A stretch of DNA of 64,000 nucleotides from the NCBI GenBank assembly GCA_949292185.1, contig CASEYP010000007.1:62001-126000 (forward strand), read 5' to 3'. This document shows positions 25,676-34,723 of this stretch, one piece after another. Under the pieces are notes generated by a model. It searched no databases. It was given only the letters and a program-made list of their open reading frames with translations, and was not told the DNA's origin. The stretch is from an uncultured bacterium (lineage in GTDB: Bacteria > Cyanobacteriota > Vampirovibrionia > Gastranaerophilales > Gastranaerophilaceae). Numbering within the stretch: position 1 is the first letter of the stretch; every line of letters begins with the position of its first letter. The position numbers and the translations under genes are program-made.

Positions 25676-28030
25676 TTATTTTAAATGTGTCATCGCAATT
25701 TCATATAATTTTGAAGAAATTTCATCAAGTGAATATGTTTCTTGCAAACCACAAAATGTTGGATCTACTATTTGAAAAGTTTTTGTTACCGGATTATAAG
25801 ATTTCAATTGCATTGCATGTCCCAAACCACTTCCTGGATCTAATAATAGACCAATATTGCAAATCACATTTTGAGCTGTATTATTATTCTCAAAGAAATT
25901 GTTAACAACATCTGAACTAACTTTATTCCTAGCAATATAAGTATTAATTTTCCTTCTAGGATTATACTTTTGAATATTATTATTAAATAATAATACTTCC
26001 TCCATTACATCACTTACATCTCCTGCCCTATTTCTATTGACAAGGTAAAATAAATCATCTGTTGTTAAAGGATCCTGTCCTGTAGGAACATTCTTAAGAC
26101 TTCTAAGAGCTGTTCTTGCATAAGCCTGCTCAACCATCTGTATATGTTTTGCACCATCTGCATTCAGGCTGGTTATATTAATTTTACCATCAGGAAATTT
26201 GATTGTTCCTTTAAAATCTTTATATGCAGGAATTGTTACATATATATCATTTCCTTTTTGTTCAAACATTTTATAATAACTACCACGACTTTTCGGATTT
26301 TTATATAATGAATCCATTGCACTTATTAAATAACAATCGTCTGACCCTTGTTTAGTTGTAAACCTGTCAACTAACGGAAATAAATCATTGAACTTCTCTT
26401 CTGTCATATTCCAGCGTTCAAGTTTTCCATCATTATTTATGTAGAGTTTACCCCTTACAGATACTACATCTCCAGCTTTTGTTTTTGTTAATATCTTGTC
26501 AAAATTGTCAAATTTTTTGATTATACTTTTGCCACTTTGCAACATTTTTAAATCTTCATAAACTTCTGGTACAAAGTCTTTATTTCCATGCAAACCCAAA
26601 ACAATTCTAGGATCAATTTTTTTATCCTTTATAAATTTTAAGACTCCTAAATCTTCTAATTTTTTATATTGCTCAGGTTTTGCTGCTCTAATTTCTGCTA
26701 ATGAAGATGCAATATAATCTTTATAAAATGGGGTAGATGAATTACTTAGAACTTTTTTAAACGGCAAATAAGTTTCTTTATATATATCATCTGCTATTGC
26801 CCAATTCTTAGGATCTTTAAATATTTCTGAAGTTCCCATTATTTGTAATTTTGTAATAAATTCTTCATCTAATTTCCCAAGTTTAATACTTTCTTTTAAA
26901 TATCCAATGTTATTAGGAGTTATTGAATATATTGTATTTATTAAATTTCTATCTTGCTTTTCTTCAGCTAATTTTAGCACTGATTTTAGTAAGTTTTCAT
27001 CTTTATTTGTTGCTTGTAAAAATTTATTTACTCCTCCAATCTTGTATGCTTCAAATACGTTTGGATTTTTTTGTTGATATTTAATTATATAATCTAACAT
27101 TTCCTCAGAAATTTGATTTTCCTTACCCTTTAACAGATTTAATATATATTCGGCATCACTAGGATACACATTTTTCATATCAAAAATTTTGTTTACTAAC
27201 TTTGGATTTTCTTCTGATAGATTTATAACACTTCTTATCTGTGAAACACTTGATGGTGTCATACAATCTTCAAATTCTTTTAAAATTTTATTTGTCACTT
27301 CAACATTTTTTGTTGCTTCAAGATCTTTTAATAATTTGTCTAAAAACATAGAATCTTTACTTATATTTTCATCAAAATTCTTAATATATTTTTGTGCTAA
27401 TGATGCATCAAGATTTTTTATGTTTTTAAGTCTAAGATTAGTTTTTTGCTCAAGATTATCAAATAAATCATAGAAAAACTTATCATCAACTTTTGAATCC
27501 GGAGTAATATCTTTCAAATATACTAAATCTAATTTCTTATCTATAATATCTTTATATCCTTTTGATTTTATAAAAGCTTTATAATTTTCAGGATTATAAA
27601 CCCTCATCATTGCTAAATTTTGTCTTATCTTTTCAGGAATTTTCCCTTTAAGTTTAGGAACAAAATTTTTATTCAATTTGGTTTTTGCTAATGCATATTT
27701 ATTAAAATCTTCAGTATTATTCACTAATTTACTGATATATTCATAATTAGGGTTAACTTCTACTAAATTCTTTAGAAAAGATAGTTCTCCAGACTTGTCA
27801 TTATCCATAAAGTTTTGACAAACATTGCGGAGTTTGTCTTGAACTTTCCCAGGATAAGAATGCAATAATGCATTTTTACTAAAATTTACAGGGATTTTAT
27901 TTCTTGAAGCTTTTTCAACAAAGTTTATAACGTTACCACTTTTAGATAATCCCGGTTTTAATGGAATTGTCACTTCAGTAACGTGTCTTAAAACATTAGA
28001 TACGTTTAATATTCTTGAAATATTAACCAT
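25676..28030 (-). CDS. Large protein with C-terminal calpain-like (C2) cysteine protease domain
   Basis: A 784-residue protein. The first about 530 residues are Lys/Leu/Asn-rich and helical, with no recognised domain and no signal peptide. The last about 240 residues read as a calpain-type protease: KQGSDDCYLISAMDSL with catalytic Cys566 in the classical Gln-Gly-x-x-x-Cys context, and GSGLGHAMQLKSYNPVTKTF with catalytic His738 followed by the IVDPT strand. Calpain domains are common in eukaryotes and scattered in bacteria. Two sequence-specific points favour a special role: the lack of a signal peptide and a palindromic operator-like site upstream. Substrate unknown. Confidence 0.75.
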   Translation of the reverse strand: MVNISRILNVSNVLRHVTEVTIPLKPGLSKSGNVINFVEKASRNKIPVNFSKNALLHSYPGKVQDKLRNVCQNFMDNDKSGELSFLKNLVEVNPNYEYISKLVNNTEDFNKYALAKTKLNKNFVPKLKGKIPEKIRQNLAMMRVYNPENYKAFIKSKGYKDIIDKKLDLVYLKDITPDSKVDDKFFYDLFDNLEQKTNLRLKNIKNLDASLAQKYIKNFDENISKDSMFLDKLLKDLEATKNVEVTNKILKEFEDCMTPSSVSQIRSVINLSEENPKLVNKIFDMKNVYPSDAEYILNLLKGKENQISEEMLDYIIKYQQKNPNVFEAYKIGGVNKFLQATNKDENLLKSVLKLAEEKQDRNLINTIYSITPNNIGYLKESIKLGKLDEEFITKLQIMGTSEIFKDPKNWAIADDIYKETYLPFKKVLSNSSTPFYKDYIASSLAEIRAAKPEQYKKLEDLGVLKFIKDKKIDPRIVLGLHGNKDFVPEVYEDLKMLQSGKSIIKKFDNFDKILTKTKAGDVVSVRGKLYINNDGKLERWNMTEEKFNDLFPLVDRFTTKQGSDDCYLISAMDSLYKNPKSRGSYYKMFEQKGNDIYVTIPAYKDFKGTIKFPDGKINITSLNADGAKHIQMVEQAYARTALRSLKNVPTGQDPLTTDDLFYLVNRNRAGDVSDVMEEVLLFNNNIQKYNPRRKINTYIARNKVSSDVVNNFFENNNTAQNVICNIGLLLDPGSGLGHAMQLKSYNPVTKTFQIVDPTFCGLQETYSLDEISSKLYEIAMTHLK

Positions 28031-28063
28031 TTTATTCCTAATAATCCCCTTATATCTATAAAC

Positions 28064-28084
28064 AAATTTTACTATGTAAAATTT
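28064..28084. promoter_or_regulatory. Palindromic operator-like site upstream of the calpain-like gene
   Basis: AAATTTTAC (28064-28072), three bases and GTAAAATTT (28076-28084) form a perfect 9-3-9 palindrome about 35-55 bases before the start codon, where a promoter would be expected. AT-rich DNA makes chance palindromes more likely, so this needs comparison with relatives. Confidence 0.4.
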
Positions 28085-28133
28085 ACAAACAAATGCGGAT
28101 TATTAAGAATTATCAAAATTTAACTAAACAAGG

Positions 28134-28889
28134 TTAAACATCATCCATAATATTATCTAAACCATATACAAATTTTGGATTAGCTTTGATATATTTTATA
28201 GCCATTAAAACTCCAGGCATATAACATTTTCTGTCTGATGAATCATGCCTGATAGAAAGAGTTTGTCCTAATGAACCAAATAAAACTTCTTGAGATGCCA
28301 TAAATCCAGGCATTCTAACAGAATGAATTTGAATATCAGAATAAGATTTTCCACCTCTTGCACCTGCAATAGTTTCAAACTCTTCACAATTTCCTGCCTT
28401 AAAAGATCCTTTTGCTTCAGCCATCATTTGAGCAGTTTTTATTGCTGTACCTGATGGAGCATCTTTCTTTTGGTTGTGGTGCATTTCGATAATTTCAGCA
28501 TTGTCAAAATACTTAGCTGCCATTTTTGCAAATTTCATCATCAAAACAGCACCAGTTGAAAAATTAGGAGCAATAAAACATCCTACATGCATATCTGTTG
28601 CAATTTTCTTCAAAAATGCAATTTCTTCATCCTTCAAACCTGTTGTTCCGATAACCATACTTATGCCATTGCGAAGACAATATTTTGCATTTTCATAAAT
28701 TGATTTTGGCTGAGTAAAGTCTACTAAAACATCTATTTCACAATATCTTTGAGCTTCTTCTATTGTTCTATAAGAATCTCCAACAATATCAATTTTGGCA
28801 GAAAGTGTCATTGCACTATCATTTTCTACAGCTTGGCATACTTCCTTACCCATTTTTCCATTTGCGCCACAAACTGCTACTTTTATCAT
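28134..28889 (-). CDS. dapB: 4-hydroxy-tetrahydrodipicolinate reductase
   Basis: DAP/lysine pathway reductase. The 251-residue protein has the N-terminal Rossmann motif VAVCGANGKMGKEV, the family motif VIGTTGL, and the signature EMHHNQKKDAPSGTAIKTA with the catalytic His-His and Lys. Late residues match the tetramerisation end of DapB. GGAGT precedes the ATG. It lies downstream of the pentapeptide and response regulator genes, 40 bases away, so it may belong to the same operon. Confidence 0.96.
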   Translation of the reverse strand: MIKVAVCGANGKMGKEVCQAVENDSAMTLSAKIDIVGDSYRTIEEAQRYCEIDVLVDFTQPKSIYENAKYCLRNGISMVIGTTGLKDEEIAFLKKIATDMHVGCFIAPNFSTGAVLMMKFAKMAAKYFDNAEIIEMHHNQKKDAPSGTAIKTAQMMAEAKGSFKAGNCEEFETIAGARGGKSYSDIQIHSVRMPGFMASQEVLFGSLGQTLSIRHDSSDRKCYMPGVLMAIKYIKANPKFVYGLDNIMDDV

Positions 28890-28929
28890 TTTATATACTC
28901 CTTATCAAAAGCAACGCTTTTTATTAAAA

Positions 28930-29460
28930 TTAATAATCTCCAACAGATGAATCATCCTCATCTTTTAGTGATGATAAATCATCTTTATACGTTGTATCAA
29001 ATTCAGCCGGCATCATATCATCATCTGGCCAAACAGTATCGTTATCATATCTTGCAGAACTTAAATTCTCTGCTGCTGATAAATCAGAACTTGTTAAAAC
29101 GGTTTCTGATAAAACAGTTCCTGCCATATCACAATCTGTAAAATTGCAATAAGTCATTTCCGCATAACTGCAATCTGCACCTGTTAATATACTTTCAGAA
29201 AAATCACATTCTGTAACTACAGCCCTTGTAAAATCAACAGCTGTTAAATCTGCTCCGTAAAAATTCACAAGAGATAAATTACAATCTGAAAAAGAACTTG
29301 AATTTAAGTCTACATCTGAAAAGTCAACTTCTTTAATAACCATATTAGAAAAATCAACTTCACTTAAATCAACGTCTTCTCTATCCTTTTTCCACTCGTT
29401 AAATTTTTCCGGGGTAGATTCTATCAAGGATAATAATTCTTCTTTTGTATAATCTAACAT
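28930..29460 (-). CDS. Pentapeptide-repeat protein
   Basis: A 176-residue acidic protein. Residues about 25-125 form successive A(D/N)LXX-type pentapeptides (VDLSEVDFSNMVIKEVDFSD, then ILTGADCSYAEMTYCNFTDC) that fold as a right-handed quadrilateral beta-helix. Ser/Thr/Asp rather than basic residues dominate. The C-terminal 45 residues are acidic and disordered. It sits directly after two LuxR-type response regulators. No function can be assigned from sequence; the DNA-mimic class (Qnr/MfpA) is one possibility but has other signatures. Confidence 0.85.
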   Translation of the reverse strand: MLDYTKEELLSLIESTPEKFNEWKKDREDVDLSEVDFSNMVIKEVDFSDVDLNSSSFSDCNLSLVNFYGADLTAVDFTRAVVTECDFSESILTGADCSYAEMTYCNFTDCDMAGTVLSETVLTSSDLSAAENLSSARYDNDTVWPDDDMMPAEFDTTYKDDLSSLKDEDDSSVGDY

Positions 29461-29486
29461 TCTTATCTTATCTCCTTAAAATATAT

Positions 29487-30116
29487 TTATTTTTCTACTA
29501 AATTCATCTGCATGGCAACTAATACTGCCTGGGTTCTGTTTGTAACATTTAACTTTTTAAAAATACTGTTCAAATGACTTTTAACAGTAACTTGACTGAG
29601 CACGAGTTTATCAGCAATAGACTTATTGCTCTCACCCTTTGTAACTAATAATAAAACATCTTTTTCTCTACTAGTCAAGGAATTAACAGAATTAATTTGA
29701 TTTATTGTAACATTATTTTCAAAAGGTTTTGCACAATACAATTTAGACCGCCTCAAAACCGCTTCCATCCTTGCTAACAGATTCGGTAAAATAAAAGGTT
29801 TAACGATATAATCATCAGCCCCAATTTTCAAACCGGAAACCATTTTCTTATCATCGTTAACAGCTGTAACCATAATAACCGGAATATTTTTTGATACAGG
29901 ATTATTGCGAATAGATTTTAAAGTTTCCCACCCGTCCATTTTTGGCATCATAACATCTAACAAGACTAAATCTATTCCATTATCTTTCGAAAATAAAATA
30001 TCTAACGCCTGTTGACCATTACGAGCACAAACAACTTCATAACCATAAAATGGTAAAACATCTTCTAAATATTTTGGATTATCATCAACCAATAAGATTT
30101 TAGTTAAATCCGCCAT
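29487..30116 (-). CDS. Response regulator, receiver plus LuxR-type HTH
   Basis: A 209-residue regulator. Residues about 1-120 are a receiver domain with LLVDDNP, LVLLDVMMPKMDGWE (phospho-acceptor Asp), VTAVND and DYIVKPF. A linker is followed by a GerE/LuxR HTH (SLTSREKDVLLLVTKGESNKSIA, then VTVKSHLNSIFKKL). It is downstream of the NarL-like regulator by 15 bases. No kinase is in this operon, so it is an orphan regulator whose partner may be the kinase at 15934-17652 or elsewhere. Confidence 0.92.
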   Translation of the reverse strand: MADLTKILLVDDNPKYLEDVLPFYGYEVVCARNGQQALDILFSKDNGIDLVLLDVMMPKMDGWETLKSIRNNPVSKNIPVIMVTAVNDDKKMVSGLKIGADDYIVKPFILPNLLARMEAVLRRSKLYCAKPFENNVTINQINSVNSLTSREKDVLLLVTKGESNKSIADKLVLSQVTVKSHLNSIFKKLNVTNRTQAVLVAMQMNLVEK

Positions 30117-30131
30117 AATATACCCTTTTTG

Positions 30132-30779
30132 TTATACAATTTTATATTTTAAAGCCTTTAATGCTGCTTGTAATCTGTCGTCAACTTCTAATTTTTGCAA
30201 AATATTTGCAACATGAGCCTTAGTTGTATTAACACTAATAACAAGATGTTGAGCAATCTCCATATTGCTATAACCTTCTGTCATTAATTTTAAAATTTGA
30301 GCTTCTCTAGCAGTTAAATCATAATTTTTATAAGTTGTTTCTGGCTCACCTACTTTTGAATTTGCAGTAGCTTGCAATACAATATGTGCAATACTTGGAT
30401 CAAACCAAGCAGCTCCATCAGCTACAGATTGAACAACTTCTACTAATCTTTGTAAATTAATTTCTTTTGAACAATAAGCATTAGCTCCGGCTTTCAAACT
30501 GTTTAATACTTCTTTTTCATCATTATGAGAAGTTAATATAATAATTTTTGCATCTTTATTTATTGAATGTATAGCCTGAGTTGCATCAATACCGTTCATA
30601 TTTGGTAACCCAAGATCCATAATTACAAGATCAATATTATTGTTTTTAAATATTTCAAGCGCTTCTTCTGCAGATGAAGCTTCGTATATTGTGTCAATAA
30701 AATCAACATCTTCAAATGTCGTTTTTAAACCAAATCTTGTCAATTCATGATCTTCTACAATCAATAAATTCTTCTTCAT
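30132..30779 (-). CDS. NarL-type response regulator
   Basis: A 215-residue regulator. The receiver domain shows LLIVEDHELTRFGL, LVIMDLGLPNMNG with the phospho-Asp, ILTSHND and AYCSKEI. The C-terminal LuxR HTH reads NYDLTAREAQILKLMTEGYSNMEIA, then VISVNTTKAHVANILQKL. It overlaps the TPR gene by ATGA, so translation is coupled. Together with the HD-GYP and TPR genes upstream it forms a signalling operon without a kinase. Confidence 0.93.
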   Translation of the reverse strand: MKKNLLIVEDHELTRFGLKTTFEDVDFIDTIYEASSAEEALEIFKNNNIDLVIMDLGLPNMNGIDATQAIHSINKDAKIIILTSHNDEKEVLNSLKAGANAYCSKEINLQRLVEVVQSVADGAAWFDPSIAHIVLQATANSKVGEPETTYKNYDLTAREAQILKLMTEGYSNMEIAQHLVISVNTTKAHVANILQKLEVDDRLQAALKALKYKIV

Positions 30780-32326
30780 ATTTTCAATTCCTCTTTTGCC
30801 AAACTATAATCCGGATTTAAATTTAAACTCTTTTCAAAATTTTTATTTGCTTCTGCTACCAATCCTTTATTTTTTAGCACAAGTCCTAAATAATAATAAT
30901 ATCTAAAATCATTTTCATCTATATATTTTGCAATTCCAAGATAAGCCAAAGCCTGATCATAAGATTCTTTTCCAATTTCAAGACGCGCTAAATCAATCCA
31001 GCCATCTTTGAAATTAGGATTTATTGCAATAGCTTTTTTCAAATAAGTTTCTTCTCTATCTTTTTCCAAAAGTGCCATTTGATAGTAAACTTCATAACAC
31101 TTTGAATTATCTTTCAAAATCTTTGAATATAAATCTTTAGCCTTTTTAACCTTATCAAGTTTTTGATAAACTTCTGCCAATTTAATTGAAGCTACATAAG
31201 TTTCATCTTTTGAAGTTGCTTTTTTAAAATATTCTTCAGCCTTTTGATAATCCTTATCACGCATTGCAAGATTTCCGAGAATAATCAAAGCATCTGATTT
31301 AGATGAATCAATATCAACAGCTTTCAGCGCATAATCTTGAGCCTTTTCGTATTCTTTCAAATCATAATAAACTTTTGCGGTTAAAGCATAAACTTCCTTG
31401 TTAATATTTTTCTTTCCGCTAATCGCAGTTTGCAAAACGCGCAAAGCTTTATTTAATTCATTTTCATTATAATAATAATAAGCTAAATGATATTTCTTCC
31501 AATAATCATTTTTTGCAGCCTTATAAAGAATATATTGTTGTGATGCACATAGTTCTTTATCAAAAATTATTGTATTTATTGATTTTTCTTTTAAGTCATC
31601 TAAATATTTAACCCCATCTTGCGGTTTATCTGATTGAGAATAAATTTCAGCCTTCAACCTACGATAATTAATATTTTCAGGATTTTTAGAAATTGCAACA
31701 GAAATAGATTTTTCAGCCTGATCAATATCACCATTTTTCATACTGCCAAAAGCTACCAAATAATTTGCATAATCAGAATCCGTCAAAAGACTTGTCTGCT
31801 TCATCAACTCATCTGTTGCTTCGCGGCTTTGATCATTATACATAATATTTGAATAAATTTCTGCCAAATACATTTGGTCTTTATAAGTTAATCTATAATT
31901 CGGGAAATAATATAATTTAACATCATCTTCTAACAAACCTGAAATTTGTTCGTCCTGAATTTTAGACATAGACAATTCTGCCAAACTAAAAAATCCTATA
32001 GCAGCCATTTCTTGAGTTAAGCGCATATATATGTAATCATTCGGAACAATATTTTCAATCAAAACCTTAAAATCTTGATAAGAAGATCTCACATTACTTT
32101 GCATAAATTTATCCATTGCAATAGTATACTGGTTTTTGATTGCGTTTTTGGTCAACGTACCTTTTTTTAATTCTAAAGACGGCAGTTCTATAACCCCTTG
32201 ATAAGTTTCAGGGTTATTATCAAGAGGATTTACAGGTTTTATTCCACTCATATCAAGTGCGAATACAGTATTAACAGGTAAAGTAGCTGACAATAAAATT
32301 GTTAAAACTATTTTCTTTAACTTCAT
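30776..32326 (-). CDS. Exported TPR-repeat protein
   Basis: A 516-residue protein with a signal peptide (MKLKKIVLTILLSATLPVNTVFA). Many tetratricopeptide repeats follow from about residue 170 to the end (for example YALTAKVYYDLKEYEKAQDYA, ALIILGNLAMRDKDYQKAEEYF). TPR arrays are protein-interaction scaffolds. The protein probably works in the periplasm or outer membrane. It overlaps the HD-GYP gene and the NarL-like gene by four bases each, which ties it tightly to this signalling operon. Confidence 0.88.
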   Translation of the reverse strand: MKLKKIVLTILLSATLPVNTVFALDMSGIKPVNPLDNNPETYQGVIELPSLELKKGTLTKNAIKNQYTIAMDKFMQSNVRSSYQDFKVLIENIVPNDYIYMRLTQEMAAIGFFSLAELSMSKIQDEQISGLLEDDVKLYYFPNYRLTYKDQMYLAEIYSNIMYNDQSREATDELMKQTSLLTDSDYANYLVAFGSMKNGDIDQAEKSISVAISKNPENINYRRLKAEIYSQSDKPQDGVKYLDDLKEKSINTIIFDKELCASQQYILYKAAKNDYWKKYHLAYYYYNENELNKALRVLQTAISGKKNINKEVYALTAKVYYDLKEYEKAQDYALKAVDIDSSKSDALIILGNLAMRDKDYQKAEEYFKKATSKDETYVASIKLAEVYQKLDKVKKAKDLYSKILKDNSKCYEVYYQMALLEKDREETYLKKAIAINPNFKDGWIDLARLEIGKESYDQALAYLGIAKYIDENDFRYYYYLGLVLKNKGLVAEANKNFEKSLNLNPDYSLAKEELKI

Positions 32327-34062
32327 TTATTATTCTCCTCCTTTATCTCAGTTTGCCCTGTATAATACTTGTTAAACATATCTAATATTTTCTTATTATT
32401 TTCGGATAAATTTTCAGATGTAGCAAATCCGTGTATTGCCAACAAATCGTACTGACTTAAGATTTTCTCATCTTCTGGTTCTATTTTACCATGAGATTCT
32501 GATAAAAACACTCTGACAATTTTATTAACCGGAATAGCTAAGAATGTATCAACTAAACTTTTATCAAAATGTGAACCTGCACCTTTTATCAAAATATCAA
32601 TTACATTCCCGATAGGCATTTTATCACGGTAGTGTCTTTTTGAAGTTATAGCATCAAAAACATCTGCAACTGCTAAAATTCTACCGCCTAATGTAATTTC
32701 TTCACCTTTTAAGTGTCTGTAATAACCCGTGCCATCGTATTTTTCGTGATGTGAACAAGCCATTTCGGTAATAATCCTAAAATCAGCAGACATATAAATT
32801 CTACTCAAAATATCGTGAGTAATTCTAACGTGTTCTTGAATATGCTTGTATTCTTCAGGTGTAAGTTTCCCGTCTTTTTGCAAAACAGAATCTCTGATAC
32901 CTATTTTACCAATATCGTGTAATATTGCAGCTTTTTCCAAAAGACTGATATCTTTTGGATCCATACCGATTTCTTGCGCCAAAAGAGTAGAATACATGCG
33001 GACTCTTGTTGAATGACCTGCCGTAATCTTATCTCTTGCATCAATAGACATTGCTAATGTATCGATGAAACTTTCAAACATCAACTTTTGTTCATGATAC
33101 ATTTGAAGTTGCTTATCAAATAGTTGAGCATTTTCCAAAGCTACACTTGCACTTCCACCTATTGCAACAAGCAAATCTTCATCATTTTTAGTAAAGACAC
33201 CATCAATTTTATTAATTACCTGAAAAGCACCGATTATTTCACGATTGTTATTCATAATCGGCATACATAGAATTGTCTTTGTTCTATAACCTGTTTTTGA
33301 GTCAACTTCAGGGTTAAATCTTGGGTCACTATAAGCATCTGCAATATTTAAAGATTCACCTGTTTTAACAACATATCCGGCTAAACCTTTATCTGCCGGA
33401 AATCTTATTTCTTGACTTGAATCCAAACCTAATGCAACCTTTGACCATAATTCATCAGTATCTTTATCCCATAAAAATACCGTACAACGATCGGCTTGAA
33501 TTGCATTTTTAGTTTCTTCAGCAATAACTTGCAACAATTCATCAATATCTGTTAATGCTGTAATTGAACGGCTTATCTTTACTAAAGACACCAATGGATC
33601 ACTTTTTGTCGGAAGTGAATAATCCATTCCGTTTTGAAGCTGACGAATTCTTGTATTTATTGTATCAGATAGGGAATATTTATCCTCCTCAACTGCAAGT
33701 TTTAAAGCATTGTTATAATGAATCAAAGCAACATCTTTATTTTGTTCAGCAAAATTTATATTGCCTAATATTAATTCATTTACTAACCACGCCGTGTCAC
33801 TAGATGAGCGTTTTGCCATATATGTTGCATCATTCAATAACGACATAGAGGCTTCATAAGAATTGTTATCAACAGAATAATTTAAAAATGCAATCAAACT
33901 CATACATATTGAAATTCCCTCTATAGAATTTTCAGACTTATAAATATCATACGCCTTATCAATATCAACTTTGGCGTGTGAATAGTCCTTTTCATCTATT
34001 AGAGAAAAACAATGCCTTATAAGACTCTCTGCATTCTCAATTTTACTCAATCTTTTAGTCAT
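32323..34062 (-). CDS. Helical N-terminus, GAF and HD-GYP phosphodiesterase-like protein
   Basis: A 579-residue protein. I start it at 34062 (MTKRLSKIENAESL) because AAAGG lies seven bases upstream. The N-terminal 150 residues are TPR-like helices. Residues about 160-320 form a GAF domain (AIQADRCTVFLWDKDTDELW), and 350-540 an HD-GYP domain (ILHDIGKIGIRD, HHEKYDGTGYY). HD-GYP enzymes degrade c-di-GMP. The signature here reads GYY instead of GYP, while the HD and the second His pair are kept, so activity is likely but not certain. It is the first gene of the operon. Confidence 0.88.
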   Translation of the reverse strand: MTKRLSKIENAESLIRHCFSLIDEKDYSHAKVDIDKAYDIYKSENSIEGISICMSLIAFLNYSVDNNSYEASMSLLNDATYMAKRSSSDTAWLVNELILGNINFAEQNKDVALIHYNNALKLAVEEDKYSLSDTINTRIRQLQNGMDYSLPTKSDPLVSLVKISRSITALTDIDELLQVIAEETKNAIQADRCTVFLWDKDTDELWSKVALGLDSSQEIRFPADKGLAGYVVKTGESLNIADAYSDPRFNPEVDSKTGYRTKTILCMPIMNNNREIIGAFQVINKIDGVFTKNDEDLLVAIGGSASVALENAQLFDKQLQMYHEQKLMFESFIDTLAMSIDARDKITAGHSTRVRMYSTLLAQEIGMDPKDISLLEKAAILHDIGKIGIRDSVLQKDGKLTPEEYKHIQEHVRITHDILSRIYMSADFRIITEMACSHHEKYDGTGYYRHLKGEEITLGGRILAVADVFDAITSKRHYRDKMPIGNVIDILIKGAGSHFDKSLVDTFLAIPVNKIVRVFLSESHGKIEPEDEKILSQYDLLAIHGFATSENLSENNKKILDMFNKYYTGQTEIKEENNK

Positions 34063-34165
34063 ACTTCTACCTTTTAGTACATTGTACAATATTTTTCAAA
34101 ATATTACAAAGATTTTTTTATCAAATATAAAATAATTTACCTGTATGATGAAAAATATATAAATA

Positions 34166-34191
34166 ATGTTACAGTAGAAGTGATGTAACAT
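34166..34191. promoter_or_regulatory. Inverted repeat upstream of the zinc-ribbon gene
   Basis: ATGTTACA (34166-34173) and TGTAACAT (34184-34191) are perfect arms around a 10-base spacer. It lies between the AT-rich -10 region and the AAAGG ribosome site of the gene at 34208, a position suited to a repressor. Confidence 0.45.
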
Positions 34192-34207
34192 AAGGAAAGG
34201 TAAAGAA

Positions 34208-34723
34208 ATGGCTGATACACTAAAGACAATAAAATGTCCGGCTTGTGGCAAAGATATGGAAAAAGTTTTTATTCCACCTGCAGGAATTAACCTCGATATA
34301 TGCACACAAGGTTGCGGAGGCATATATTTTGACAATAGAGAATTCAACGATTTTGATGAAAAAGACGAAGACATCTCTAAAATTATTGAAAAAATTAATA
34401 ACAAAGAGTTCATAAAAGTTGACACCAGTGCTGAAAGAATTTGCCCTAATTGTGGAGCTAAAATGGTCAAAAACAGCTCAAGTATAGATAATAAAATTGA
34501 AGTTGACGAATGCTACAGCTGCGGTGGAAAATTTCTAGATAGAGATGAACTTGTAAAAATCAGAGCAGAATACGATACCGAAGAACAACGCTCTGAAGAT
34601 GTTTTACGCTACATGTACAAAACAGTAGGTCAAGAACTCGGTGAACTTGATAGACAATACGCGAAAAATGTTGCCGGCAGAAGTATGATTCAAAAACTTT
34701 TCTATAAAATTGTAGGTGACTAA
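34208..34723 (+). CDS. TFIIB-type zinc-ribbon protein
   Basis: A 171-residue protein with two zf-TFIIB-like ribbons. The first is KCPACGKDMEKVFIPPAGIN, then CTQGCGGIYFDNREF; the second is ICPNCGAKMVKN, then DECYSCGGKFLDRDEL. Each has the Cys-x2-Cys pair plus the Cys-x2/3-Cys-Gly-Gly motif. A charged helical C-terminus follows. The family is widespread and uncharacterised. It converges with the HExxH gene; the two stop codons overlap by about four bases and no terminator separates them. Confidence 0.85.
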   Translation: MADTLKTIKCPACGKDMEKVFIPPAGINLDICTQGCGGIYFDNREFNDFDEKDEDISKIIEKINNKEFIKVDTSAERICPNCGAKMVKNSSSIDNKIEVDECYSCGGKFLDRDELVKIRAEYDTEEQRSEDVLRYMYKTVGQELGELDRQYAKNVAGRSMIQKLFYKIVGD

